Source of the DNA: CAZYAK01 sp964403335
Lineage (GTDB): Bacteria; Patescibacteriota; Gracilibacteria; Peribacterales; Peribacteraceae
Reading direction: 5' to 3'
Length of the DNA: 64,000 bases
Assembly: GCA_964403335.1 (NCBI GenBank)
Contig: CAYOFI010000007.1
Coordinates: 1 to 64,000, forward strand
Notes under the pieces: model-generated
Databases searched by the model: none
Seen by the model: only the letters and a program-made list of their open reading frames with translations
What the model was told of the DNA's origin: nothing
Program-made: the position numbers and the translations under genes
In this document: positions 23,364 through 32,101 of the stretch, piece by piece
Layout of the letters: each line of letters opens with the position of its first letter
Numbering within the stretch: the stretch's first letter is position 1

Positions 23364-25874
23364 GTGCCTGCACAGTCCCCCACCATCACCAGGCGCCTGA
23401 AAGATGTGGAACCGGCACTTCCGCCGAAAACGCGCGTGCAGCATCTGCTGCGGGAGATCGAACGAGGAACTGCGGAGATCGACAAGAGGCTGTATCTCGT
23501 GCTGATGGAACGGGCGGCTCCCACGGAAGAATCCATTCTGGTGAACGACAGTGCGGAGGCGGAAATCCTGGCGCGTATTCGTGAGCAAAAAACGCTTTTG
23601 CAGCACATCATGCTCGCTTTTGCGGAGGAAGAATGGGACCACCCAGACGGACAGATCCGTGAGGCAGGCGAACGCGCAGTGGAAGCGTGGTCGGCGCATC
23701 GCGTGAAAATCGTGTTGTTGAACACACGGTATGAATTGGGAAAGCAGGCATTTTCAGCGCTCTATGAACGTACCGTAGCCGAAGCGTTGCAGCCGGATGA
23801 GGAGAAAATTCACCAGTGGATCACCGATTTGGCGGAGCACAAAGATGCCGAAGAACGCAAGACGGCGATACGCATGCTCTATCGCGACGCGTGGGCGCAT
23901 TCGCCGGAGAAATTCTTCGCGCTCATCCAAACCCTTGGGGAGATTGACATGTTTTTGGTGTGCTTGGGAGCGAATCAGGAACGGCTTGCGGATACATCCC
24001 AACATCCGCATTTGGCATACCTGCTCTACAGACCCGTCATGTTGGAAATCGAATTCGAAAAAGAGTGTGAAGCGTTCGTCCGCGAGGTCGAGGACAAGGC
24101 GGACCCGGGCGCTGCGCGTTTGCAGGAATTGCTGGAACGGTACCGCGAACGGCTGCACACCGCAAAAAAACCGTCGCGGTACAGGAAATACGGCATCAAG
24201 GAGCCGCCGGCCATCCGCCACGAACGCGCGGGGCTCTCCGAGCTCTTCCCCCGCGCGCGGCAGTACGGCGATACGCTGAGTGATACCGAATGCCACATCG
24301 AGGGGAAATTTGCCCTCACGCAAACCGCGATTCAGGAGCTGGTCACGGAATATTTTGGGAAGGGCAAAACGGCGGTGACCACGGCAGGAACCACCGCGGG
24401 CTTCAACGCGGCGGCACGCGCGGCAATCTCGCAAATGGGCACAAGCTGCGACATCTTCATGGGCCCCGGCGAATACGAACCGATGGTGGAGGGCATCGAT
24501 CGCGTACGGACGCTCCCCCTCCCTCAACCGGATTATTCCGATAAGGACTTGATCGATGCGATCCGTAAAAAAGTCGAGACCGAGGCGCGAATCCGCACCG
24601 GCAAGAAAAAGAAGAAAGCCTCGCAGCCGCACCGGATGATTTTCACCGTCTCCACCCTGCAACGCATGGGCGGGAAACGCACCGACACCGATGCCGTCTA
24701 CGCAGCGATCCAGGAACTGAACGCGCAGTATGCGGAATCCGGCCTGGTGATCGATCTGTGGGTGGATGCCAGCCACTCCGTGAACCCGGTGACCAAGGCC
24801 GATTTGGTGTTTTACAGCAAAGGGCACACCATTCCCGGACGCGGGTTTGCCGTGGTGGATTCCACCAAGAAGACGAACGCTTTCCTGTTGAGCCGCAAAG
24901 GATTGGGGGAACACACGCAGGAAATGCACGGATTGGGGTGCATCGTGGCGGCGCTCGCGTGCATGAGCGCAAAGGGAGCGTTCAATCTGCACGACTACCT
25001 GCGCTTCCCCGCGGAAGCCAAAAAGCATCTCTCGCCGGAGGCGCTGAACAAGCACATCCTCGATGCCGAAACATATCTGTTTGAACATTGCCCGCTGCTG
25101 CGCGAGCACTATCAGCTGTGCATCTCGCACGATGTGCGGCAATCCGCCCAGGCGGAGCGCGACAAAAAAGCCCCTTGGCGCTTCAGCTCGCTGCTGCGCC
25201 TGCAACCGCGCATCGGGAAGAAGGGAGTGCAAAACAAATGGATCGATCTGCCGGCGCTCGAGGAGCGCATGCGACAAAAAGGCGTGTCCATGCCGATTTT
25301 CTCCACGGTGCGCAAAGGCGTCGACAAGGTTTTATGGACGCTTCTGAGCCACGAAGCGGATATCGTGGATGAAGCCGCATGCATAGCGGACTATCTGGAT
25401 GAGATGGATTCCGCAAACGTCCTGTGGTCACCCTTCGAACGCGACCAGCGGGAACTGACCGAAGACCGGTTGGAAAAAAGCGAGAAGAAGTTCAAGAAAA
25501 AAAAGAGGCAGGAAGAATTCCGGCCGAGAGTCCTGATGCGGATGCACTTGGCGTTTCTCCAGCACGTGCTGACGCAAGACAGTCTCCGCATGTTCGTGGA
25601 CATCAAAGACCTCATCAATCCGCGCTATCTCATGGATGTATTCCGGATCATGGAAGAAACGCTGCAAGAAATGCAAACAGACGGAACGCTCTATCTCCCG
25701 CCCGCGCATCCGGTCTACGCCGCGTTCGAAGAGTGCACCACACGGGGAACGGCCGTGCAGTTCCGGAAAATGCCCGGGCACTTGCGGCGGAAACTCGAGC
25801 ACCGCAAAACTCCCGACCGCGCCATCACGCATCTCGGACGCCGGAAATCTCTGGAAGAACTCATGACGATCTGA
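23364..25874 (+). CDS. 836-aa protein with a possible degenerate class V PLP-transferase fold
   Basis: Not a protein I can name. Residues 1-310 are helical and charged. Residues about 325-560 resemble a fold-type I/class V aminotransferase: a Gly/Thr-rich TTAGTTAGFNAAARAAI, then VIDLWVDASHSVNPVTKADLVFYSKGHTIPGRGFAVVDS. Asp468 fits the PLP-pyridine Asp, but the usual S-x-H-K reads YSKGHT, with Lys486 two residues before His488 and Thr where the Schiff-base Lys is expected. The C-terminal 270 residues are helical, with a poly-Lys stretch (about 712). GTG start; a TATACT box ends 9 nt upstream. The family assignment is tentative. Confidence 0.7.
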   Translation: MPAQSPTITRRLKDVEPALPPKTRVQHLLREIERGTAEIDKRLYLVLMERAAPTEESILVNDSAEAEILARIREQKTLLQHIMLAFAEEEWDHPDGQIREAGERAVEAWSAHRVKIVLLNTRYELGKQAFSALYERTVAEALQPDEEKIHQWITDLAEHKDAEERKTAIRMLYRDAWAHSPEKFFALIQTLGEIDMFLVCLGANQERLADTSQHPHLAYLLYRPVMLEIEFEKECEAFVREVEDKADPGAARLQELLERYRERLHTAKKPSRYRKYGIKEPPAIRHERAGLSELFPRARQYGDTLSDTECHIEGKFALTQTAIQELVTEYFGKGKTAVTTAGTTAGFNAAARAAISQMGTSCDIFMGPGEYEPMVEGIDRVRTLPLPQPDYSDKDLIDAIRKKVETEARIRTGKKKKKASQPHRMIFTVSTLQRMGGKRTDTDAVYAAIQELNAQYAESGLVIDLWVDASHSVNPVTKADLVFYSKGHTIPGRGFAVVDSTKKTNAFLLSRKGLGEHTQEMHGLGCIVAALACMSAKGAFNLHDYLRFPAEAKKHLSPEALNKHILDAETYLFEHCPLLREHYQLCISHDVRQSAQAERDKKAPWRFSSLLRLQPRIGKKGVQNKWIDLPALEERMRQKGVSMPIFSTVRKGVDKVLWTLLSHEADIVDEAACIADYLDEMDSANVLWSPFERDQRELTEDRLEKSEKKFKKKKRQEEFRPRVLMRMHLAFLQHVLTQDSLRMFVDIKDLINPRYLMDVFRIMEETLQEMQTDGTLYLPPAHPVYAAFEECTTRGTAVQFRKMPGHLRRKLEHRKTPDRAITHLGRRKSLEELMTI

Positions 25875-25880
25875 CGCGTC

Positions 25881-28199
25881 CTACAACGCACGCTTCCACC
25901 CCAACGCTTCCCGGATCTCATTCCATACCGTCCACGGAGACAGTTTGCCGATGGCGAATTGCCGTTCGCCAATGACGGTAAGGTCGAGCAAGGCAATGGC
26001 AAGGATGCTGCGATGGTCGAGTATCACGTCGGCGGGGATATCGACGACGACTTTTTTGAGCGTGCGGGTTTTCCCATCGACCGACGCGTAGGTGTGCGAG
26101 GTATACGGAACGGGCAACGGCTCCATCGTCACGGCATCAAGCAGCAGGATGCCCGGCACCACCGTGCGGGACAGCGGACCGTCGCAGGCGAACCGCGCGA
26201 TGAACTGGCGGCGGTGCGGGTGGAACGTAATCTTCTCCAGACGGATGCCCTGCGGTGTCCGGACAGGAAGCGAGACGGACCGGAACGTGCCTTCTCCATG
26301 GAACGGTTTTTCAGAGCTCAGCAATCCCCACTTCCGCCACGGTCGGCGGCGCCAGAACGTCCAGAACAGCACCAGCTGTCGATGGAGCACGACATACAGA
26401 TCGTGCAGTCCTGCAAAGCTCAGCCGCTGGCCCGGGAACCACGACCGCATCCAGCGGATCGTCACCCAAAACTCGCGCCACAGCCTCCAGAAGACTTGGA
26501 ACAGTGAGCCGGGGCGCGGCCAGAGTAACCGCGTCAACTGCCGCCACATTTCGGCACGCACTCCTCCCGTCCCCACTTCCGCGATACACGCGATCCCCTC
26601 CCATCCGTCGTTCGTCCGCGCGAAACTCAACGCAATACGATCGAGCGGCACCGGGAACGCCGTGATTTCAAAATGACAGCGTCCGGATTCCAGGTGCAGA
26701 ACGCCATCGCGGTACGTCCCGCCGAACGCGAACAGCAGGCGTCGTGGGATCGGGACACCTACGGGGTTGCCGTCGCTATCCATGCCAAAGCGCTGCACGC
26801 CCCACGCCACAACACGCCCGGTCGCGGCATCATGGCGTACAATCCGGATATCGATGAACAAGCTCGCCAACCCGATCTGGTCCATGGTCGGAACGATGGC
26901 GGGCGTGACGATGGAGAGCTCTTGGATGCGGATGACAGGCTGTGCCTCGACGGGAGGTAAAGGTTCGACGGATGAGGGAACGACGGGAGTGATCGTGTGC
27001 AGCGGTGACGGAAGCTGTGCACAGAGCCCCCGCGCGGACGGAAAGCGGGTGCGGACATCGAGAGGAAGCGCCAACATCTCGCCGCGCGCCAGCGGCACGT
27101 ACAGCGCAGACTGCCCGAGCGCGAGCGAGCCGTTGATGCCGGGAAAGCGCGTCGGGGGTTGGTCCTGCATCGTGTCGCAGGCCCAGCGGAGTTGGCCGGA
27201 CGGCATGAGTGCCGAGACGATGCCGTTGCCGTCCCCGACATAGAGAAGATACGGCTCGATTCCTTCGGGATCCGGACCTGCCACGCTCGATCCGCGGATG
27301 ACGCTCTGCGTGGGAAACGCCCATCGCACTTTTCCCGTCGCACGTTCAAACATCCGCACCACTCCGTCGGAGCCGGCAATGCTCACGCCCCTGTCTTGCG
27401 TCAGCGTAGCTGAGGCATACACAGGCGATTCCGTCTGCACCCTCCAACGCATGCGTCCCGTTGCACCGTCGATGCTCAGAACCGATCCGTCCAGCGCCCC
27501 GATGTACAGAAACCCGTCTTCGTCCACCGCCGGAGAACTGGCGATGAAGTCCCCGACGAACCTCCGCCACAAGTGTTTCCCATCGCTCGTCCGGAATGCG
27601 TACACGTGCAAATCAAACGACGTCACAAAAACTTGGTCCTCCCAAAACGCCGGCGCTCCCCAAATATGCATGCCCGTGACGACCGACCAGCGGAGCTCAC
27701 CGGCAGGTGTCAGCGAATAGAATCGAAAGTCATCATTGCCCGCATACACGTTTCCATCCGGACCCATCGCCACGTTTCCCTCCCACCAGTAAATAGTACT
27801 GGGCGTGAACGTCTTGCGATGATGCACAAGATCGAACCGCCATTTCTCCGTTCCATCGGACGCGACGGCATACAAACAACTGTCCCCGCTGGGGATGTAC
27901 ACCGTTCCGTCGGGCCCGATGCATGCGGCGGAATCGATGACCCCTCCTGTTTTGAATCTCCACAACTCGCGTCCTGCTTTCGTATCAAATGCCACTAGCT
28001 CTCCGTGTTCCCCTCCCGCATACACCACGTCACCTGGTCCGATGACGGGCGTGGAAAACATCGCGCCTCCGATGCGCCATTGCCGGATGTGTGCGTTGGC
28101 ATGCGGAACGAACGGCATGTCAGATGCGCCGGTATTCCGCACATTTCCCCGCATGGAGGGCCACGGAGCGGACGGCAATGATGACAACACAGTATGCAT
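25881..28199 (-). CDS. PQQ-type beta-propeller protein
   Basis: A 772-aa protein. Residues about 10-400 form a propeller of repeated PQQ-like blades (GELVAFDTKAGRELWRFKTG, SCLYAVASDGTEKWRF, GSVLSIDGATGRMRWRV, GVVRMFERATGKVRWAF), starting with PWPSMRGNVRNTG. Such propellers either bind PQQ or act as scaffolds; no catalytic dehydrogenase residues are apparent. The second half (about 430-772) is an unfamiliar beta-rich region with a Trp/Arg-rich segment (about 570-650), possibly membrane-associated. No classical signal peptide. Start 28199 is preferred (a CACAAT box 8 nt upstream, with homology beginning at once); ATG 28241, next to a TTGCGTGA palindrome, is possible. Confidence 0.78.
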   Translation of the reverse strand: MHTVLSSLPSAPWPSMRGNVRNTGASDMPFVPHANAHIRQWRIGGAMFSTPVIGPGDVVYAGGEHGELVAFDTKAGRELWRFKTGGVIDSAACIGPDGTVYIPSGDSCLYAVASDGTEKWRFDLVHHRKTFTPSTIYWWEGNVAMGPDGNVYAGNDDFRFYSLTPAGELRWSVVTGMHIWGAPAFWEDQVFVTSFDLHVYAFRTSDGKHLWRRFVGDFIASSPAVDEDGFLYIGALDGSVLSIDGATGRMRWRVQTESPVYASATLTQDRGVSIAGSDGVVRMFERATGKVRWAFPTQSVIRGSSVAGPDPEGIEPYLLYVGDGNGIVSALMPSGQLRWACDTMQDQPPTRFPGINGSLALGQSALYVPLARGEMLALPLDVRTRFPSARGLCAQLPSPLHTITPVVPSSVEPLPPVEAQPVIRIQELSIVTPAIVPTMDQIGLASLFIDIRIVRHDAATGRVVAWGVQRFGMDSDGNPVGVPIPRRLLFAFGGTYRDGVLHLESGRCHFEITAFPVPLDRIALSFARTNDGWEGIACIAEVGTGGVRAEMWRQLTRLLWPRPGSLFQVFWRLWREFWVTIRWMRSWFPGQRLSFAGLHDLYVVLHRQLVLFWTFWRRRPWRKWGLLSSEKPFHGEGTFRSVSLPVRTPQGIRLEKITFHPHRRQFIARFACDGPLSRTVVPGILLLDAVTMEPLPVPYTSHTYASVDGKTRTLKKVVVDIPADVILDHRSILAIALLDLTVIGERQFAIGKLSPWTVWNEIREALGWKRAL

Positions 28200-28264
28200 C
28201 GCCGGAGATTGTGATCGGGAAGCGACGAACCGAGCAAGCATTCTTGCGTGATTCACGCAAAGAT

Positions 28265-28300
28265 AACCCCCTCCCTGCAAGCAGAGAGGGGGTGAGGAAC
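28265..28300 (-). terminator. C/G-run hairpin, likely terminator of the small membrane gene
   Basis: On the minus strand, CACCCCCTC - loop - GAGGGGG followed by TTATCTTTG. It lies about 40-70 nt after the stop of the gene ending at 28339 and belongs to the dispersed CCCTC/GAGGG repeats. Confidence 0.5.
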
Positions 28301-28338
28301 AATTTCTTACGCGCCGTTCCGGGGCGCGGGGGTGTGGC

Positions 28339-28620
28339 TTACGGCGCGAGCGCCTCCGCGGCGGCCTGAGCCGCTTCAGCCGCTTCCTGCGCGGCCTCGG
28401 CAGCGTCTTTCGCCACAGCGGCGGCCTTGTACGAGATGTGGCTGTACACGATATTCGTGACCGTCAATAAGATGACGATGACGAACACGTAACCGCCTTC
28501 GTACGAGACGACACCGCACGCGAGACCGAGACCGAACGACACCGCGATCGCCACCAGCAGCTGAGTCCAGCTGTTCGGTGCGGGAGCGGCACTGGAGCCA
28601 CCCTTTTTCGACTTTGCCAT
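28339..28620 (-). CDS. Small two-helix membrane protein with Ala-rich heptad tail
   Basis: A 93-aa protein: a Lys/Ser-rich N-terminus, two transmembrane helices (about 20-38 and 42-62), and a cytoplasmic Ala/Glu/Gln tail (AAEAAQEAAEAAQAAAEAL) likely to form a coiled coil. Start set at ATG 28620, preceded by a strong Shine-Dalgarno GGGGAGAG, unusual for this genome. The leader is about 175 nt from a TTGACA-type promoter. It is probably an abundant structural or regulated membrane protein; no family recognised. Confidence 0.75.
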   Translation of the reverse strand: MAKSKKGGSSAAPAPNSWTQLLVAIAVSFGLGLACGVVSYEGGYVFVIVILLTVTNIVYSHISYKAAAVAKDAAEAAQEAAEAAQAAAEALAP

Positions 28621-28804
28621 GAGACTCTCCCCTGTACACACACCACCGTGTTGTACAAGATACCGTGAAACAGTTTCTGCGGGGTGGTCCGCAGGAGGCG
28701 ATGGCGTAAGCCATTCTCCCCTCCAAAAAACGTAATAGTTCCTTGGAGCGAAAAACGTGTCTCTGATGACAATGACCTACACCACCTCTTGAAATGGTTA
28801 CGGT

Positions 28805-28832
28805 ATAATAACCTATTTATATATATTGTCAA
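28805..28832 (-). promoter_or_regulatory. Promoter of the small membrane gene with a long leader
   Basis: On the minus strand, TTGACA (28827-28832), a 16-nt spacer and TATTAT (28805-28810). The transcript would carry a leader of about 175 nt before ATG 28620. In the leader a second SD-ATG unit (GGAGGGGAGA, ATG near 28714) opens a Cys-containing frame that overlaps the main start out of phase. Confidence 0.7.
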
Positions 28833-28876
28833 TATACGTAAAATGCCTCAAATATGCCTATAAAACCTCTATAAGG

Positions 28877-29983
28877 CTATACGAGCAGATTTCCGTCTTT
28901 GATGATCGGTCGGTCATCGACCGTCACCAATGTCCCTGGAAACCGCAGGTCTTTGACCAAATCCCAGTGAATAGACCCTGTGTTTTTGCCCCCACCGCGC
29001 TCCTCGTTATACGAACGGCCCAGCGCCATATGCACTGTGCCCGCGATTTTTTCATCGAAGAGTGTCGCTTTCATGTACTGCGTCACGGCACGGTTCATCC
29101 CGATGCCCAGCTCGCCAAATCGACGGTTTCCCGGATGCGCGTTCAACACCGTCCGCAAAAAATCCTCACCTTCTTCCGCGGAAAAATCGGTGATGCCGCC
29201 CTTCTCGAACTTCAGATGAATACCGGACACAATGTTGCCATCGCGCACTTGGGGCAACTCGTAAAAAATCTCGCCTTCCGTCACATCTTCTTGCGGCCCC
29301 ACAAAGCATTCACCATCCGGGACGTTTCGATTTCCCAAGTTCGTTCCGGCCGCCAGTCGTCCGTCGATGCCGAGCGTCAGATCCGTTCGCGGCCCGATCA
29401 CGCGCACGCGCTTCCCGGCATCGAGCACATCCTGCAACCGCTGCAGACGTTTGGCTTCTTCCGGATAATCGATCAAGCACGCGTCGTAGTAAAAATCGAT
29501 GCATTGCTCCAGCGTCATCCCCGCGTTCTTCGCCATCGCCGCGGTCGGGAATTGCGTCAGCACCCACTGTTGATTGAGAAGTCCTTCGAGCAACACAAAG
29601 TTCGCGGCCTGCCATTTGCCCAGACGGGTGTTGTCGATGCCGGAGAGGAACAGGTCATCATGGACAGACACGACGAAGAGAAATTTATTCCCCCACGTGA
29701 TCTTCGCTTTGGAAATCTCCGAGACGCGGATGAGCTGCTCATCATTCGCATGCTCCAAAAACAACCGCACGAATTTCCCGGCATCGCATCGTCCGCGGCT
29801 GAGCTGTAAGCCCATGATGTCCAATTCGACGAATGCGCCGCGCTCCAGGCAAAGCCGATAGCACTCCTGGAGTATTTCCAACGCCGTCAGATCGGACGCC
29901 GCCAGAACGACCTTGTCGCCGGAAGCGACCTTGAGCGAATGGTCGATGAGGACGGAGGCGAGTCGGGTGGCGCGGGGGTCCAT
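28877..29983 (-). CDS. Aminopeptidase, M29 (AmpS/AmpT) family
   Basis: A 368-aa cytoplasmic metallo-aminopeptidase releasing N-terminal residues from peptides. Family features: SVLIDHSLKVASGDKVVLAASDLTALEIL at the N-terminus; the central TDLTLGIDGR; and the metal-site region ELGIGMNRAVTQYMKATLFDEKIAGTVHMALGRSY followed by IHWDLVKDLR, with His and Asp as expected metal ligands. Length matches the family. The reading frame continues far upstream, but homology begins at ATG 29983. A TACACT box ends 9 nt upstream, inside an 8-bp palindrome (29984-30003). Confidence 0.92.
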   Translation of the reverse strand: MDPRATRLASVLIDHSLKVASGDKVVLAASDLTALEILQECYRLCLERGAFVELDIMGLQLSRGRCDAGKFVRLFLEHANDEQLIRVSEISKAKITWGNKFLFVVSVHDDLFLSGIDNTRLGKWQAANFVLLEGLLNQQWVLTQFPTAAMAKNAGMTLEQCIDFYYDACLIDYPEEAKRLQRLQDVLDAGKRVRVIGPRTDLTLGIDGRLAAGTNLGNRNVPDGECFVGPQEDVTEGEIFYELPQVRDGNIVSGIHLKFEKGGITDFSAEEGEDFLRTVLNAHPGNRRFGELGIGMNRAVTQYMKATLFDEKIAGTVHMALGRSYNEERGGGKNTGSIHWDLVKDLRFPGTLVTVDDRPIIKDGNLLV

Positions 29984-30003
29984 GCTGCTACGAGTGTAGC
30001 AGC
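29984..30003 (-). promoter_or_regulatory. Palindrome over the -10 of the M29 peptidase gene
   Basis: GCTGCTAC - 4 nt - GTAGCAGC is a perfect 8-bp inverted repeat lying directly before the start codon and containing the TACACT -10 box. It could be an operator or a 5' hairpin. Confidence 0.5.
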
Positions 30004-30005
30004 TC

Positions 30006-30095
30006 CTCCATCCCCCAACCCCTTCCTCCACGGGAGGAAGAGGAGCAATGCTATTTCCCCCTCTCCCGTGGAGAGGGGGCAAGGGGGAGAGGCCT
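30006..30095. repeat. Dispersed C/G-run inverted repeat
   Basis: CCCCAACCCCTTCC-type runs on the left and GAGAGGGGGCAAGGGGGAGAGG on the right, with an inner CCTCCACGGGAGG hairpin and CCCTCTCCCGTGGAGAGGGG. It lies between the divergent M29 and YggT-like genes. Confidence 0.7.
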
Positions 30096-30130
30096 TCTCG
30101 GGTGCTGCATCCATACGCTACAGTTCCCTC

Positions 30131-30508
30131 ATGGAAGAGAAAGTCATCGTTCAGGAAGACCTGAACCACAAAGCCGGCTACGAACTGACGGTGCGCACGC
30201 ACCGGGCGTACCAGCTGGTCTACTTCGGATTGGGAGTCATTGAAACGATCTTGGGCATCCGCTTTTTCTTCAAGTTGTTCGGAGCCAACCCGCAAAGCAT
30301 CTTCGTGGCCGTCATCTACGGCGTCTCCAACGTGCTGCTCTTCCCCTTCTCCGGCGTGTTCCAACGCGCGGCCGCGACGGGCGAAGGCGTGCAGAAAGTT
30401 TTTGAGCCATCTACCATCGTCGCGGGCGTCATCTATCTGCTGATCGCATGGGGAGTCTCGCGGTTGCTCCTTATCATCCGCAGCAAGCCGCTCGACCCAC
30501 ATGAGTAA
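30131..30508 (+). CDS. YggT-like small membrane protein
   Basis: A 125-aa protein with about three transmembrane helices (about 28-50, 52-78, 95-115). The central stretch YFGLGVIETILGIRFFFKLFGANPQSIFVAVIYGVSNVLLFPFSGVF resembles YggT-family proteins, whose role is linked to membrane or osmotic functions but is poorly defined. A TACAGT box ends exactly 6 nt before the ATG, fixing this start although the frame is open upstream. Inverted repeat E follows the stop directly. Confidence 0.75.
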   Translation: MEEKVIVQEDLNHKAGYELTVRTHRAYQLVYFGLGVIETILGIRFFFKLFGANPQSIFVAVIYGVSNVLLFPFSGVFQRAAATGEGVQKVFEPSTIVAGVIYLLIAWGVSRLLLIIRSKPLDPHE

Positions 30509-30582
30509 AAGCCAAAGACCAGAAACCAGAGACCAAGAGATTCCATTCCCGGTTTTTGGGATCTGGCTTCTGGTTTCTTCTC
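30509..30582. repeat. Stop-proximal long inverted repeat E (CCAGAGACC family)
   Basis: The left arm is GCCAAAGACCAGAAACCAGAG and the right arm ATCTGGCTTCTGGTTTC. It begins immediately after the YggT-like stop and is related to element J at 46906-47005. Confidence 0.85.
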
Positions 30583-30666
30583 GATAGGGGTTGCCATCAT
30601 TCCGCCGGAAGAGTTCAATGCCGCCAAACGGCGGACGCCTGCAGCCCGCCTCCCTTCGCATACGTT

Positions 30667-32037
30667 ATGACCACCGAGGCATTGCTCGCACAGGTCGACG
30701 GGTTTCTGGCCCGTAAGGAAGACAGGTCTCTCAAAAGCCTGCTCTTGCGTTCGAACGCGCAGGATATCGCGCAAGTGATCGATCAGCTCCAGCACGGCAA
30801 GCGCAAGGTTTTTGCGTTGCTGCCGCCGGAGGTGCAAGCGGCCGTGGCAGTGCTGTTGCCGGAAGGCGACGCGGAGTATGTGTTCCGCCGCTTGCCCGAG
30901 CATGTGACGGCGCGGTTTTTGCATTTCAACGACGAAGACGATGCGACGGACATCCTCCAACAACTTCCCGAAGCGCAGCGCCAGAAAGTGCTCCGGCATA
31001 TCCCCGAGAACAAGCGCAAGAAAATCGAGAAACTGTTGATGTTCGGGGAAGAGACGGCCGGCGGCTTGATGGATTTGAATTTTTTGTCCGTGCATTCCAC
31101 GGACACCATCCAGGGCGTCCGCGCGACGGTGCAGGAATACAGCCACTCGCAAAAACAGATTCCGGTCGTGATCGTGACGGAGGAAAGCCGCGAATCGCAC
31201 GGCAAAATTTTGGGCATCCTCTCGCCGCGCGATCTTCTTTTGTCTGCGGGCAGCCACAAAGCCGGACCCGCCGCCAAAAGCACGCTGGTGTTTTCACACA
31301 CCACCGACCGCGAACAAGTGCTCAGCCGCATGGTGAGGTCAGGCAGTGACATCGCGTGCGTGCTGGGAGACCTGGGGCAGGTGCTGGGCGTGATCCATAT
31401 CCGCGACCTGCTGCGTGTCGCCGAAGCCGAAGCCACGGAAGACGCCTACCGCATGGGAGCCGTCACGCCGATAGAAACCGATTATCTGAGCACGCCCTTC
31501 CTGCAGGTTTGGCGCAACCGCGTCATGTGGCTCTCCGTCCTCTTTGTCGCCGAGCTCTTCACCTTCACCGCGCTGGCCGCCTACGAAGAATCCCTCGCCG
31601 CCGTCACGGTCTTGGCACTCTTCTTGCCGCTGTGCATATCCACGGGAGGCAACAGCGGCTCGCAAGCCGCAACCCTCATCACCCGCGCGATGGCGCTGGG
31701 GGAAGTGGGCCCGCGCGACTGGTGGCGCGTACTGCGACATGAGCTGCTGATGGGGATACTGCTGGGCGCGGCCCTGGGCGTCATCGGGTTTTCGCGTGCG
31801 TTCCTCACACCCGGCAGCATCTTGGGCACCGTGGACCGCTGGGCGCTTGCGCTCACCATCGGCCAATCCGTGGCGGTGATCTGCCTATGGGGCACGCTCG
31901 TGGGTTCGCTCTTGCCGCTGCTCTTCAAAAAACTGGGTGTCGATCCCGCCTATGCCAGCAGCCCCTTCGTCGCGACGTTCGTGGATGTGACCGGGATCAT
32001 CCTGTATTTCTCCATCGCGAAAGAATTAATCATGTAA
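30667..32037 (+). CDS. mgtE: Magnesium transporter MgtE
   Basis: A 456-aa Mg2+ channel/transporter. Order: an N-terminal superhelical domain (about 20-125, repeats like EYVFRRLPEHVTARFLHFNDEDDATDILQQL); paired CBS domains that sense Mg2+ (about 128-250; FLSVHSTDTIQGVRATVQEYSH, ILGILSPRDLLL, VIHIRDLL); then five transmembrane helices with the pore-family motif LPLCISTGGNSGSQAATLITRAMALGEV. Start at MTTEALLAQ (30667), following homology. No Mg-sensing leader was seen upstream, only a small GCCGCC-AAAC-GGCGG hairpin. Confidence 0.94.
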   Translation: MTTEALLAQVDGFLARKEDRSLKSLLLRSNAQDIAQVIDQLQHGKRKVFALLPPEVQAAVAVLLPEGDAEYVFRRLPEHVTARFLHFNDEDDATDILQQLPEAQRQKVLRHIPENKRKKIEKLLMFGEETAGGLMDLNFLSVHSTDTIQGVRATVQEYSHSQKQIPVVIVTEESRESHGKILGILSPRDLLLSAGSHKAGPAAKSTLVFSHTTDREQVLSRMVRSGSDIACVLGDLGQVLGVIHIRDLLRVAEAEATEDAYRMGAVTPIETDYLSTPFLQVWRNRVMWLSVLFVAELFTFTALAAYEESLAAVTVLALFLPLCISTGGNSGSQAATLITRAMALGEVGPRDWWRVLRHELLMGILLGAALGVIGFSRAFLTPGSILGTVDRWALALTIGQSVAVICLWGTLVGSLLPLLFKKLGVDPAYASSPFVATFVDVTGIILYFSIAKELIM

Positions 32038-32101
32038 GAACCCCGGGGAGCCAAGCGTCATCGCCTCCGTGCCACCCAAAGGTTCTTCAGTATCGGTTTG
32101 G

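Noticed and set aside
30583..30666. Mg2+ riboswitch upstream of mgtE
   Set aside because: The gap of about 80 nt is too short for an M-box and holds only a small hairpin.
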